A DNA stretch of 64,000 bases from Dactylonectria macrodidyma (Eukaryota > Ascomycota > Sordariomycetes > Hypocreales > Nectriaceae): the NCBI GenBank assembly GCA_020744425.1, contig JAGMUV010000003.1, positions 1,302,001 to 1,366,000 on the forward strand, given 5' to 3'. Position 1 is the stretch's first letter, and every line of letters starts with the position of its first letter. Both the position numbers and the translations under genes were made by a program. The notes under the pieces are model-generated. The model made no database searches, was not told the DNA's origin, and saw only the letters and a program-made list of their open reading frames with translations. Below are positions 33,201-44,775 of the stretch, one piece after another.

Positions 33201-36200
33201 ATGAAGGAAATGGATTCAGCAGAAATCGCGGCTATGGTCCACAACCAGAGCGCCGGCAAGAACATTGCTAGAATGCTTACCAACTTCCCCACGGTTCACG
33301 TCGAGGCTGAAATCGCCCCCCTCAATAGAGATGTCCTCCGAATCAAGCTCTATGTGATTCCTGATTTCCGGTGGCACGATCATATCCACGGTACATCCGA
33401 GTCTTTCTACATCTGGGTTGAGAACTCGGAAACGTCTCAGATTTACCATCACGAGTTCTTCATTCTCAATAGGAGGAAGCTCAATGATGACCACGAGCTC
33501 AACTTTACCATCCCTCTCGCAGATCCCTTGCCGAAGCAGATCTACGTTCGGGCCGTCTCCGACAGGTGGCTGGGAGCAGAGACTGTAACGCCAGTTTCCT
33601 TCCAACACCTTATCCGCCCAGACACGGAGAGTGTGTATACAGAGCTGCTGAACTTGCAGCCACTGCACATCTCGGCTCTCAAGAACACCGCACTGGAGGA
33701 GATTTATGCACAGCGGTTCCAGTACTTTAACCCGATGCAGACTCAAATCTTCCACACGCTTTACAACACTCCTGCCAACGTTCTCCTGGGTTCTCCCACA
33801 GGAAGTGGAAAGACTGTGGCTGCAGAGCTTGCCATGTGGTGGGCGTTTCGCGAGAGACCCAAGTCAAAGGTTGTCTACATTGCACCTATGAAAGCTCTCG
33901 TTCGTGAACGGGTGAAGGATTGGGGAGCCCGACTGGCACGGCCTCTGGGACTCAAGTTAGTCGAACTAACTGGTGACAACACTCCTGACACCCGCACAAT
34001 CCAGGATGCCGACGTCATCATCACCACTCCTGAAAAGTGGGATGGTATTTCTCGTTCGTGGCAAACAAGAGGATACGTACGAAAGGTCAGCCTCGTCATC
34101 ATCGATGAGATCCACCTCTTGGCCGGAGATCGAGGTCCTATTCTGGAAATCATCGTTTCTCGTAAGTTCACCAACCCTCCTAGAGATAACATGACTAATT
34201 TAATAGGTATGAACTACATTGCATCCTCAACCAAGAATGCTGTCCGACTGCTGGGAATGTCGACAGCCTGTGCGAATGCGTCGGATCTGGGCAACTGGCT
34301 CGGCGTCAAGGAAGGTCTCTTCAACTTTAAACACTCTGTCCGCCCGGTCCCATTGGAGCTCTTCATCGACGGCTTCCCTGAAGTAAGGGGATTCTGCCCT
34401 CTGATGCAGTCGATGAACCGGCCAACCTTCCTGGCCGTCAAGAACCACAGCCCTGAGAAACCTGTGATTGTTTTCGTGCCATCTCGACGACAGACCCGTT
34501 TGACGGCCAAGGATCTCATCAACTTTTGCGGCATGGAGGACAATCCTCGCCGATTCTTGCACATGGATGAAGACGACCTCCAGCTCAACCTTGCCCGAGT
34601 CAAGGATGATGCCCTCAAAGAGGCCATCAACTTTGGCATCGGACTGCACCATGCAGGTCTCGTCGAGTCGGACCGCCAACTAGCCGAAGAGCTGTTCCTC
34701 AACAACAAGATCCAGATCCTCGTCGCCACTAGCACCCTCGCCTGGGGCGTCAACCTCCCCGCGCACTTGGTTGTCGTCAAGGGCACCCAATTCTACGACG
34801 CCAAGATTGAGGCGTACAAGGACATGGACTTGACAGACGTCTTACAGATGCTCGGACGAGCAGGCCGCCCGCAGTTTGACAACTCTGGAGTGGCGCGCAT
34901 CTTCACCCAAGACTCCAAAAAGGACTTTTACAAGCACTTCCTCCACACAGGCTTCCCCGTCGAGTCCTCCCTGCATACGGTCTTGGACAACCATCTTTGT
35001 GCCGAAGTCTCTGCCGAGACGATCCTCACGAAGCAAGACGCCCTGGATTATCTCACGTGGACTTTTTTCTTCCGAAGGCTGCACAAGAACCCGTCGTACT
35101 ACGGCCTGGAGATTTCGGCCGAGGAGCACAACAGCATCGCCGCGCAGCAAGTCGCCAACGAGTTCATGGTCGAGATGGTCAACAAGTCGCTGGAAGAGCT
35201 GGCTGAATCTAACTGCGTCGAAGTCTTTCCCAACGGCGACGTGGACTCGACGCCGATGGGCAAGATCATGAGTTACTACTACCTCTCCCACAAGACCATA
35301 CGACACCTCGTCCGCCACGCCAAGCCGCAGGGGACGTTCCTCAACGTGCTCTCGTGGATGTCTCGCGCAACCGAGTACGACGAGCTTCCCGTGCGCCACA
35401 ATGAGGACCTCGTTAACGACACGCTGTCGAACAACTTGCCCTTCCCGGGCCATGCCTTTGGTCTGCCCATGTGGGATCCCCACGTCAAGGCCTTCCTGCT
35501 CCTGCAGGCGCACATGTCCCGCATCGAGCTGCCCATTACCGACTATGTCGGCGACCAGACCAGCGTGCTGGACCAGGCCATCCGTATCATCCAAGCGTCC
35601 ATCGATGTCATCACCGAGAAGGGCTTCCTCTCCAGCTGCCTGCAGATGATCAGCTTGCTGCAGTGCATCAAGTGCGCCCGCTGGCCGACCGATGCTCCAG
35701 CGTCCATCCTTCCGGGCGTCGACACAGACGCCAAGGATAAGACAGCACTCACCAAGATCAGCGCTCTGAACCACGCGCAGGCCGGCCAACTTGCCAAGAA
35801 GCTTGGGGTTCCGACCGGCCTCACCAGCCGCTTCTCCCGTGCCGTGTCTGTCCTGCCCAACCTGGACGTCTCTGTAGGTGAAGCCACGGCGCTATTCGTG
35901 ACCATCAACCTCAAGCGCCGCAACCCCCTCGTCGAGCGCGAAGCTCGCATCTACGCGCCCAAGTTCCCCAAGCCGCAGTCCGAGGGCTGGTTCGTGATCG
36001 TCGCAGACATCTCCCGCGACGAGGTCATCGCGGTCAAGCGTGTCGGCTGGTCTGCCGTCCCGGGACGCAAGCTCGAGACCGGCATGCGCCCGTCATCCAA
36101 AGCGACCATCAAGCTTCCAGAGGCCCAGCCTGGACAAGCCCGCAAGCTCGACGTCATCGTCGTGAGTGACGGCTACTTGGGACTCGAGCACCGAATTTTG

Positions 36201-36296
36201 GGGGTCGACATCCCTGCGCCCCCGACGGTGGACGACGCGGTGCAGGAAAAGAAGGGGAAGAGGGAAGAAGATGCTAAGGCGTCTGGATCAAAGTAG
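30279..36296 (+). CDS. SLH1: Slh1/ASCC3-type double-cassette RNA helicase
   Basis: Ski2-like ATPase; Slh1 is the helicase of the RQT complex that splits collided ribosomes (ASCC3 in animals). Three exons: 30279-31178, 31227-34161 and 34207-36296, giving 1974 aa, close to yeast Slh1. The N-terminus is acidic, as in Slh1. Cassette 1 has Walker A APTGAGKT (about 296-303, split by intron 1) and DEVH (near 417-420), followed by a Sec63 domain. Cassette 2 has GSPTGSGKT (near 1154) and DEIH (near 1260), the motif STACANASDL, and a second Sec63 domain to the end. Both cassettes carry intact ATPase motifs. Brr2, the closest alternative, is longer and has a different N-terminal region. Intron 2 is 45 nt and keeps the frame open if retained. 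The start could be 62 codons earlier (30093). Confidence 0.93.
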
Positions 36297-36957
36297 ATTT
36301 AGTCTATGGACGAGCTGTAGTAGGTACGCTTCTGCAAGCGAAAGACCCCGAGACTATCGCGGTACTCAATGCCTCTTGAACATATAAAAAAAAAAAAGAA
36401 GATAGAAACATGGCAGACAAATGCAGTGAGCCAGACCAAGAAAAGATGAGAAAAATGGAAAATCATCTCGTGAGAGAAAGACGCTCGCACCAAAACCGTA
36501 TTATGACCCCTGAGAAATGCCGCCGTGCACAACCGCCCCCCTTATGACCATAACCGACCGATATCCATGAAACTCCTTGTGACAAAGGAAACCCCTGATG
36601 CGTCGTGACAGTAGAGTATAGGGAACATGCAGTGCAGCCCGAACGATGAAGAAAAAGAAAGGAAAAGTCACACCCTGGGTGAAGTCGTGAGGAAACAAGA
36701 ATCCGAAAAGTGAAGAGTAATGCCAGAAAACAAGGCAAGAAAATCAAAGCATAGCCACCCGGGTATCACACAAAGCGCACCACAACAAATTCATCTCCAA
36801 TCATGTCCTCGCCCTTTAGATAACATAACTCTGTCGTGAAGCGTCCAAGGTCTGTCGTAGGGCCAGTAGCGCAAGCCCCGAGTCTCAAGTATCGGCCTGT
36901 TCACTGTCCCGTGTGGACCTAGGTCTCTTCCACTGTCCAATATTGAACAAAACCTCC
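36297..36957. other. Convergent 3' region of SLH1 and the Rab-like gene
   Basis: About 660 bp between convergent stops, purine-rich with an A-run near 36386. No gene seen. Confidence 0.6.
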
Positions 36958-38020
36958 TTAGCAACACTTCCGTGTCGCCTTTTGTTGGTTATCTTGTTGC
37001 ACCAGCTCTTGACCACTAGCTCGGTCGACGGTGACGGCTGGAGAAAAGCCCGGCGAGAAAAGCCAACTGCGACGGTCGCGGCCAACACGAAAGCTACCCC
37101 GCGGGTTCATGCCGTCAAAGTAGCCCCCATCCATGCCGACCTCGTACCCCGGAGTGCCGGGAATGGCAGTGGCCATGAGAAGGGCCTGCTGCATCTTGCG
37201 GTTCTGTTCGACGAGCTTGCGGGTGACGACGCGGAAGACCTCCTCGACGCCCTCGCCGCTCTCAGCGCTGATCTCGTGACAGGCGTCCCAGCCAACCTCT
37301 TGGGCCCAGAAGCCGGAGCTGCGCTTCGAGCTGGGACTGCGGGGTTCGACGGCGGGGGCGGCGGTGATGAAGTTGGAGTAGCCCGGGGTAGTGGACAGGG
37401 GCGCCGGAGCACCAAGCGGAGTGGCTGTCGGCGGCGGCGTGCTTCCGACTCCGGGCGCGAGGTTCTCGGCGACGTAGGCGATACAGCGCTCGAAGGGGAC
37501 CTGGCGGGCCGACGGATCACGGGCGACGATATCGGCCTTGGTTCCAACAACGTGTAGCACGACGTCATGGGGCAGGTTCTGGCGAAGCTCGGTAAGCCAG
37601 ACGCCCATATCGGCGAAGGACTGGGCGTCGGTGATGCTGTAGCAAAGGATGCAAGCATTGGCGCCACGGTAATAGAGTCGGGATATGGAGCGGAAGCGTT
37701 CCTGGCCAGCTGTAGTTTCCACATGGTTAGCATCATCGTCAGTCATATCCAATAGCGAGCATCATGCGCGTGCTCTCCTCGCGAGTCAAGTCGGCGACGC
37801 GCGGGGGGCAGCAAAGTGGCGACCAACCTGTGTCCCAGATTTGAAGGCGCACAACAGTATCCGAGTCGAAATCAACAACGCGCTTCGTCAGGAAGCTCGC
37901 TCCAACAGTGGACGTGATCTGAGCCGGGTTGAAGTTGCCTTTGCAATAGCGCATCACGAGAGACGTCTTGCCGACGCCCTGGGCGCCGAGGACGACGATC
38001 TTGGCTTCAAGCGAAGACAT
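36958..38020 (-). CDS. Rab-like small GTPase with inserted loop
   Basis: Membrane-traffic GTPase of the Rab group. Two exons, 38020-37828 and 37709-36958, giving 314 aa; ordinary Rabs are about 200-220. G1 is GAQGVGKTS (13-21), switch I has Thr in STVGASF, and G3 is WDTAGQERFRS, a Rab-type switch II restored across the intron. The G4 position reads VGTKAD instead of the usual NKxD. G5 is EISAESGEGV. Between G4 and G5 is an insertion of about 50 residues rich in Pro, Thr and Ser. The C-terminus is extended and ends RKCC, a double-Cys geranylgeranylation site. The Rab subfamily is unclear; a Rab21/Rab22-like or filamentous-fungus-specific Rab is most likely. It converges on SLH1. Confidence 0.85.
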
Positions 38021-40177
38021 GATGGCCGCCGATCCGCCTCGACGTCGCGGGTGGGAGGGAGAAAGGAGGAGGGAGGGGAGGAGCGGAAGGAAACAAAGGA
38101 AGGGTGAGAAATGAGGAAACCGAAAAAGCAAGAAGAAAAAAACAGCACAGGGGCAAAAAGAAAAAGAAAAAGGTGTCGGCAACGTTAGGGTGTGCGGGAG
38201 GACGAGGCTTCGAGTCGGGATGAGGAGGGGTTCGGACCAGGATGTCGCTGCTTAGAGGAGGCTTCAGGCTTAGAAGCTCCAGGCTCAGGCTATTGGAGAC
38301 TTCAGGCTTTCGGGCTTCAGGCTTCAAGGTGTCTTTCACACGCGGGCAACGGCGCTATTGTAGACGATCTTCAGTTGAGGCAGCGAGGCTAGACGGGATT
38401 ATGGTTGTTTATCGCATCCACATGTCTCGGGGAGAATGGAGGATGGGGGATGGGGTAACGGAGAAAGGGATGACAACGGCTAGCCAGCAAGCAGCAGATC
38501 GATCGATCACAGACGACGATAATACTGAAGCGGATTCCGGCAATGAGACTTCCTCATGATGGGGCCTCGAATTGTAGCCAGCGCCGGCGCCCCGTTCGAG
38601 GTGCAGAAAGGCACAGGGGTTGCGGGAGAGAGGGGAGAGAGAAAGCAGACGAAAGGAAGGGTGGTTTGTTGTTGTTGGGTTCTTCTCAGAACCCGTGCCA
38701 TGCGGGCAGGGTTCAGACTTCGGACTGTACATGCATTACAGCTTCAGCGCGTCTTCAGTTGCATGTCCACTGGTTCAGTACCAGATGGCGACTCATTTTA
38801 GGGTCAGCCGAGATGAGATGGAGCCCTGGAGGATAATGCGGAAACCAACGCAGGGCCCAATTCTAGTGGACCGCATTTGAACCCAGCTCCCTGGAGAAGA
38901 CGTCCCTAAAAGAGAAGCTAACGCACGGCAGACAAGAGGCTCCAGTGCAGCCTAGCCTCCCCAGGATCCTAGAGGGCCAAGAGCTTAGAGGAGCACTTGC
39001 ATCCCGCTCAGTGGCTCATCAACTCATCAACCAGTAACAAGTCCTGGACTCACTGTCATTCCAGCGGGGGTCGTCCACTCACAGGGCCGCTCTGCCCAAC
39101 TGGAGCTTCCTAGAGGGGTCTGACACAGCGCAAAGCGACGTCATGGCTCGCTGGAGGGGGAATTTATTAATGCGTGGAGGGGTGAAATCGCCCAGTCACC
39201 TGAGTCACTTTCGGAACAAACCAACCGCCTTGACTGGCGCGAGATCAACTGACTGGAAAGAGTGCAAGGGATTTCCTCACGAATCATCACACCGCTCTCT
39301 CATTGTCACATCCAATGGCATCCAAGTGCGCAAAATGGACGCATCGGGATGTAGCGGGTTGCAGCGGGATGCGCACTTTACAGCAGAGTCCATCTTTGTA
39401 TGTTCCACAGCATCACACTTTTTTTTATGTGCAGATGACATGCAAGATGCAAAGCAGATGCAAAGCAAGACGCAAGACAAGATGGTTGCGGCTACTGCCA
39501 ACTGGCCGAGCCTGAAGAGCCTGAAGAGCCTGAAGCCTATCGCCCGTCTCCCCAACCTTTGCCCTTGCTCTAGGATTGGGACAATTCCATCCCGCTCTGA
39601 CCCCTCCACTTCTACATTCGGATGTTGCCTACGCAGATATGCATGTATTTTGGCGATTCAATAGGAGTATCCCGTCCACCATACAGCACGTGTCGTGGCG
39701 CTCACCTGGATCGGACCGGATTCTTGCATCGGGGCTGCCGAAGCCGATGTTGTTAAAAGCAATCTCTGTTTGCTGCTATCAGTAATCACAAGTTTCTAAG
39801 AATGTATGTATTGATATGCACATGCACGGTCAGTCGCTCCGTGATTCATTGAGTCATTCCGCCATGTCTCAGAACCGCATGAGCTGAAGGCCACATCAGA
39901 AACTGAGACAATGGCATGTAGATCCTCGGAGGCCGCAGATATCGTCACGCGATTGTCACTTGATTGCCCTCTTTCTGCCTCCGGACAGGAGATAAGTGCA
40001 CCTACTTGCAAGGCATGCATAATTCAGCCAATATTACTTCGTGCATGAAAGCAACGCAATCTGCCCACCCAGCTAAGTAAGACACACCGACAACACCAAG
40101 AAAAATCAGGCATGAAAGCAGTCACTCGTATCGTAAAATGGCAAAAAAGAAAACTGGATGGCATCAAGAGACTTTAA
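38021..40177. other. Gene-free region upstream of the Rab-like gene
   Basis: 38021-38180 is a purine-rich leader on the plus strand. 38250-38340 has clustered imperfect repeats of GGCTTCAGGCTT type. 38540-40100 has short frames only. No supportable gene. Confidence 0.55.
39508..39534. repeat. 9-bp tandem repeat, three perfect copies
   Basis: The unit GAGCCTGAA is repeated three times in apparently non-coding DNA. Confidence 0.9.
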
Positions 40178-40272
40178 TGCTCCCGGCAGGGCTTGAACCT
40201 GCGACCCTCGCATCACCAACACTGGCAATTGAAGTATTAGTACGATGCTCTAACCAACTGAGCTACGGAAGC
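40178..40272 (-). tRNA. tRNA-Ile (AAU anticodon) with 21-nt intron
   Basis: Read on the minus strand. The acceptor stem GCTTCCG pairs with CGGGAGC (one G-U pair) and the D arm is GCTCAGTTGGTTAGAGC. The anticodon loop CTAATA carries AAT; the T arm is GCAGG TTCAAGC CCTGC and the discriminator is A. The anticodon stem TCGTA/TGCGA forms only if a 21-nt intron directly after position 37 is removed, the standard site for tRNA introns. A T-rich Pol III terminator (TTTTCTTTTTT) follows about 25 nt downstream. Confidence 0.92.
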
Positions 40273-41316
40273 CGTCCAGTTGTGAAGCGGGAGACCCGCT
40301 GTTGGATGGAAGAGGTGAACATAATTGGAGACTAAGAAGATAGAACTGATTAGGATAGATCAACTTCCTGAGCTGCAGATTTAAGCAGTATAAAATCCAA
40401 TCTCTCTTGAAGCTCTGAGTAGTAATCGTCGACAAAGACTGTTCAACACAACTCCTCGACGGCTCGCTGCCGTGGCTAATTTTCCGGTATCGGGACGGCC
40501 CCACCCCGGTGCCTCCAGTCAGTCGCCCTATCTCTCCCTCCGCAGCTTGGGTTCCGGGCCATTCATCCCGCGCCAGAGCTTACTAGCGATTACTATGCCG
40601 GACTGTGATTGAGTGTGGGTTCGGGGAGGAAAGTCTGTAGCAGTGGCAGCTTAACGGTCACTGAGGCATGGGGAAGGAACATAGAGAGATCACGGATATG
40701 GCCGAGGTTGGGTTAGATGTCGTTGTTGGTGATATTGTCGAGGAACTAGAAGAGTATGTTAGAATCATGGAATGGTGCCGAATCCATGCTTGCATCTAGA
40801 CAGTCAAAGACTTGAGTAGTGAGGTTGAAGTGCTGATCATAGTGGACGTGAAGGCGTTCATTTACTAGTTGGCAGACATGTACCAAGGAAGATTTGCTTC
40901 AAAAGCCGGTTCTTCTCTCCAAGCTTCCTTAAATAAAGATAGCAAACCCCGTTGTGCCAGTTAAAAAATTCCATTCATTTTTCGATCCGCATTGGAATGG
41001 TCACATGGCTATGTCTGTTCCAACGTGACAGAATCTCCGGGCGCACCAGGCCAACATTGGCGTCTGTTGCGTCATAGCTGTGGCCAGGGTCGCCAAATGC
41101 GCTTACATGGGCCGCAAACAGGTACAAGCATCCCACTCCCGAGAGCAGACGTTCCAGCCAGATCCTACAAAACATTCCAACTTCATCGCTCAAATACCAA
41201 CGACGAGCACAGTCTTCGCTCATCAACGACGGATACGCTGTCGGAATCCCATGTGGTCGAGTTCCCGCGTCGCACTATTACGGGCCATCGGTAGACCACC
41301 TCAACACCATCGCACC
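40273..41316. other. Region between tRNA-Ile and the MscL-like gene
   Basis: About 1 kb with no supportable gene. 40600-40990 is AT-richer. The MscL-like frame is open upstream to 41080, but that stretch lacks family similarity. Confidence 0.55.
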
Positions 41317-42015
41317 ATGCCCGACGAAGAGACGGGCTCGAGCGAGTCCGACTCACTCCTGGGCAGAGGCCAGCGAAAAGTGAGGCGCTTTTGGGATGGG
41401 TTCATCGATTTTGCCTTTCAGGGCAACATCTTGCAGATTGCTTTTGGTCTCATGTACGTCGTATTCACTGCCTTCTGATCACTCCAACTGACATGAGCAA
41501 GTCTCGCCGCCGCCTTCACGGACTTGGTCAAGTCCTTTGTTAGCGATATTCTGATGCCGCCCATTTCGGTCATCTTGCCTCTCAATAAAAACATGGAGGA
41601 GAAGTTTGCTGTCCTGCGCCGCGGACCCAACTTCAACTCCTCGACGGGATACAACACGCTTCACCAAGCGCAGGATGATGGCGCCGTGGTCATGGCATAC
41701 GGGTGAGCACTAGGTACCCACCTCATGACGACCTCGCATGCTTACAACAGATGACAGTTCATTCATTAACCACGTAATATCTTTTATTATGCTCGGAATC
41801 GCGCTCTATGGCCTGGCACACTTCTACACCGCGGTGTCGCATGATCCAATCATCAAGCACACCAAAAAGTGCAAGTACTGCAGACAGAGGATTAATGAAA
41901 AGGTAAGATAGACAGAAACCTGCGTGTTGCTGACATGAGCTGACACCGACAGGCTGTTCGTTGCATAAACTGCACAAGCTGGCTTGATGGCAGGGAAGAT
42001 GCAAGCCGATCGTAG
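41317..42015 (+). CDS. MscL-like mechanosensitive channel with C-terminal CxxC pair motif
   Basis: Member of the large-conductance mechanosensitive channel family, which opens under membrane tension. Four exons: 41317-41453, 41502-41702, 41758-41902 and 41953-42015, giving 181 aa. The MscL core is clear. An amphipathic start (RRFWDGFIDFAFQGNILQIA) leads into TM1 with the conserved FxDLVKSFVSDILMPP segment (about 50-65), corresponding to bacterial GAAFGKIVSSLVADIIMPP. A periplasmic-type loop follows, then TM2 (INHVISFIMLGIALYGLAHF, about 116-135). The C-terminus has CKYC (151-154) and CINC (165-168), 10 residues apart, a probable zinc ribbon. Bacterial MscL often has a simple C-terminal helix instead. 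I recall fungal MscL homologues exist. Their localisation is not evident here. Confidence 0.9.
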
Positions 42016-43479
42016 CGCAGGACTTGACCAGGATACCCAGGACTTTATGACTCTTGAGCTGGGCTTGGACACGCTTTTAGGCGGTGCTACTGGTGTGCAT
42101 TGAATCGAGACCGAACTAGATCCTTCAAGCTTCAAGGTTTCTTGAAATATGATGTTGCAAAGTTAACACTGCCCAGGATGTAAGAGCAGCAGTGGTCTGG
42201 CTTGCCACGCATGAGTACATTGAACGCCATAATTTAGGAAACATGCGCTTCAAAATAGTACAAACCGCAACATGAATTAGTACAAACTGCAATATAAATT
42301 AGTACAAACTGCAACATAAATTAGTACAAAATACAACATAAATCAGTACAAAATACAACATAAATTAGTACAAAATACAACATAAATTAGTAGACATGTG
42401 GTATAACTTTGACCTTGTGCCTACAACTTCAACCTTTCATGCAACCAAACTTTGTGCTATGGGCCTTGGACTCAAGTATAAAACACTGTTCTAGTTCCTC
42501 GATCACTGATGATCATCAGGTGCCTGGAGCAAGCCAAAAATTCAGTAAGCCGGTTCATTATGACGGCTGTATCATCGTCAGATATGTTCGCCTCGACGAC
42601 AGCTGCCGTTTAAGTATCAGAAACGAGCGAACTTGTAGCCCTGGGAGCGGTGTTGAACCAGCAGGAGCCAGTCGGCCCGACGAAGCTGGCAAACGAGCAC
42701 ATTTTCTTTCTCGAATAAAGTAATTTTAAGCCCAACACGGACTTTCCTAGCAAGGCCATCCCATACAATACTCAATTGGCCTTGGGGACTGTGAGATGGA
42801 AGATCACAATATGTTCTACAATCAGGGCATTCCTCCATTGGAACCGAGCGATGGTAGCAACGTCTATATCTTCGTTATCTCCTGAATCGTCCTCATCTTT
42901 AAGGGCTGCCTTTTGAGCCTACACCACCATATTGGTTCATACATGGTTCGCCTCATCGGAGTGGGATCGGAAGTTCAGTTGTCTGGGTCATAATGGGTCG
43001 TATACGAAGTTACTTCTTGGTCGTTTCGGTCTTCACTTCTCCTGATGCACCCATATCACTTTGATCTAGCTGATGTCCGCTCGAGATCAACATAAGTTCA
43101 TCATTCAAGTCAGAGAGTCGTCGCATTTTGTCTTCTAGAGGAGCCCTTGTTGACTAAATCTGTACATTTAAGTGATACATCAAAGATTCATTCATTTCCT
43201 AGTGTATGAAGACGCCAATACTATTATCCACACCCAAGTTTAAATTTAATTGATTCCAATAGAATCCTTTGATCTCCCGCTGGAGTTTCGGGAGCGGATT
43301 GCCGTACAAGCCATCCCGTCTTGGGGTTTTCCGTGTTGTCCCTGTCGGGTTTCTCCAATCCAACAATAACGCGCTTCACACATGGAAGGACAATGTTAGC
43401 TACTGCTTCACGGTCAGTGCTGACAAAAAGGTATTAACGACAACCACGCAGAGCTGGGAAGCTGAAAAAGAAAGGTTCT
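42016..43479. other. AT-rich gene-free region containing a minisatellite
   Basis: About 1.5 kb, markedly AT-rich from 42160 on, with a 22-bp minisatellite and no supportable gene. It may be decayed repeat DNA. Confidence 0.6.
42252..42391. repeat. 22-bp minisatellite, about 6.5 copies
   Basis: Head-to-tail 22-bp units beginning ATAAATTAGTACAAA. Copies differ by a few substitutions. The last copies are most alike and the first are the most diverged. Confidence 0.95.
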
Positions 43480-43551
43480 AGGTCACGGTGGGGCTCGAAC
43501 CCACGATCTCCTGATTCGTAGTCAGACGCCTTGCCATTGGGCCACGCGACC
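43480..43551 (-). tRNA. tRNA-Arg (ACG anticodon), copy 1
   Basis: Read on the minus strand. Acceptor GGTCGCG pairs with CGTGACC (one G-U pair). The D arm contains CCCAATGGCAAGG, the anticodon loop is CTACGAA (ACG, read as ICG) and the T loop is TTCGAGC. No intron. A T-rich terminator (TTTCTTTTT) lies just downstream. The gene sequence is identical to copy 2 at 44245-44316. Confidence 0.95.
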
Positions 43552-44244
43552 TTTTGTGATTGATGCTAATAATGGTCCACACCCAGCATATAAGCTGGAG
43601 GATCGGGAACGACCTTGGTTCCAAAGTGCTCGTTACAATGGCGAGTGTGTGCTCCGACATATGAGAGAAGGTTTCTTCTTAGTTTCGGTACATCGGGTTG
43701 CTTTCTGTAGTCACAAGTCCATTCACTTGTCAAATATTTCCACAACATAAGGACGACAAAACGGTAAAGTGAAATCTTCAGCTGACGCGGTTACAAGACC
43801 ATTTGGCATGACTAAGGTGCCCGCAAGGTGATGAAGACTGAAGGGTACAATGATTGAGCATTAAGCGGCTCCCATGGAAAGAATTACGTTCCCCCAGATG
43901 TTTAGTCTTTCGTCCTGTTGGCCTTTCTTAGCTCAGTACAGCCCTTGGTCGCACGGTGGAATACAGTCTTCTCCGTCCCAATTCTCTATCAATCTTCCGC
44001 GGTACCATACAATCGGAGAGTGATCTTGCAGTCAAGTGGATATTTGCTGTGTGTTGCTACTTGGAAGGGTCACTTTTGCCCGTTGCACTTCGAGGCAGAA
44101 GATAACCTAGACATGGCCAATCCCATTGCACCTGGGCAATATACAATGCGTCCGTCAAAAGACATCGTCGATCAATGTGTGAAGAGTCACGAACACCAAA
44201 AATGTAAGTCATCCAAATAGTAAATCGTCAAAAGAAAAGGTCCT
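43552..44244. other. Spacer between the two tRNA-Arg genes
   Basis: About 690 bp with no supportable gene. The bases flanking each tRNA are partly shared between the copies. Confidence 0.6.
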
Positions 44245-44316
44245 AGGTCACGGTGGGGCTCGAACCCACGATCTCCTGATTCGTAGTCAGACGCCTTGCC
44301 ATTGGGCCACGCGACC
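44245..44316 (-). tRNA. tRNA-Arg (ACG anticodon), copy 2
   Basis: Same 72-nt sequence, fold and anticodon as the copy at 43480-43551, on the same strand. Downstream is TTTTCTTTT, a Pol III terminator. Short flanking stretches on both sides resemble those of copy 1, suggesting the repeat unit was larger than the gene. Confidence 0.95.
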
Positions 44317-44775
44317 GTTTGTAATTGGATGCAAGAAGAGGCAGGTAATTCAACTCAGGAGGTGCACTCAGCATGTCTTGCGAAAACAGAAATTTCAACT
44401 TCAAGCGAAGGTGTAGGGTAGGACCAGGCGAAATGAAGCAATATTCACTGCCTGCCTCGTGTCGTACATCCAGCGCAAGGAAACTATTGAAAATTACGTA
44501 TCTGATATTTTTTGGGCTTGAGAAATCTCTCACTGTGTGTTTTGTTTTTCTCGAGGTTGTGGTGGCCAGCCAAAGGGGCATGAGGAATCAAAACTGAATA
44601 TCAGTTCTGGAGTCAGAACACTACAGCACACAACCGAAGACTTATGATATCTACCGAGTTACCAACGCTACATTTCGACCCCAGCCGCGTCATTGAGATT
44701 CTTGACATAGAAAAGCAGACAATAGTAGATTCGATAGACAGGGTAGTATTGTATTTCCAGACGAGTCCGATATTG

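Noticed and set aside
34842..35789. 315-aa minus-strand frame
   Set aside because: Shadow of the second SLH1 cassette, whose GC-rich third positions suppress stops on the other strand.
39143..39664. 173-aa plus-strand frame
   Set aside because: Crosses a 9-bp tandem repeat, has no domain and its composition is unlike the genes here.
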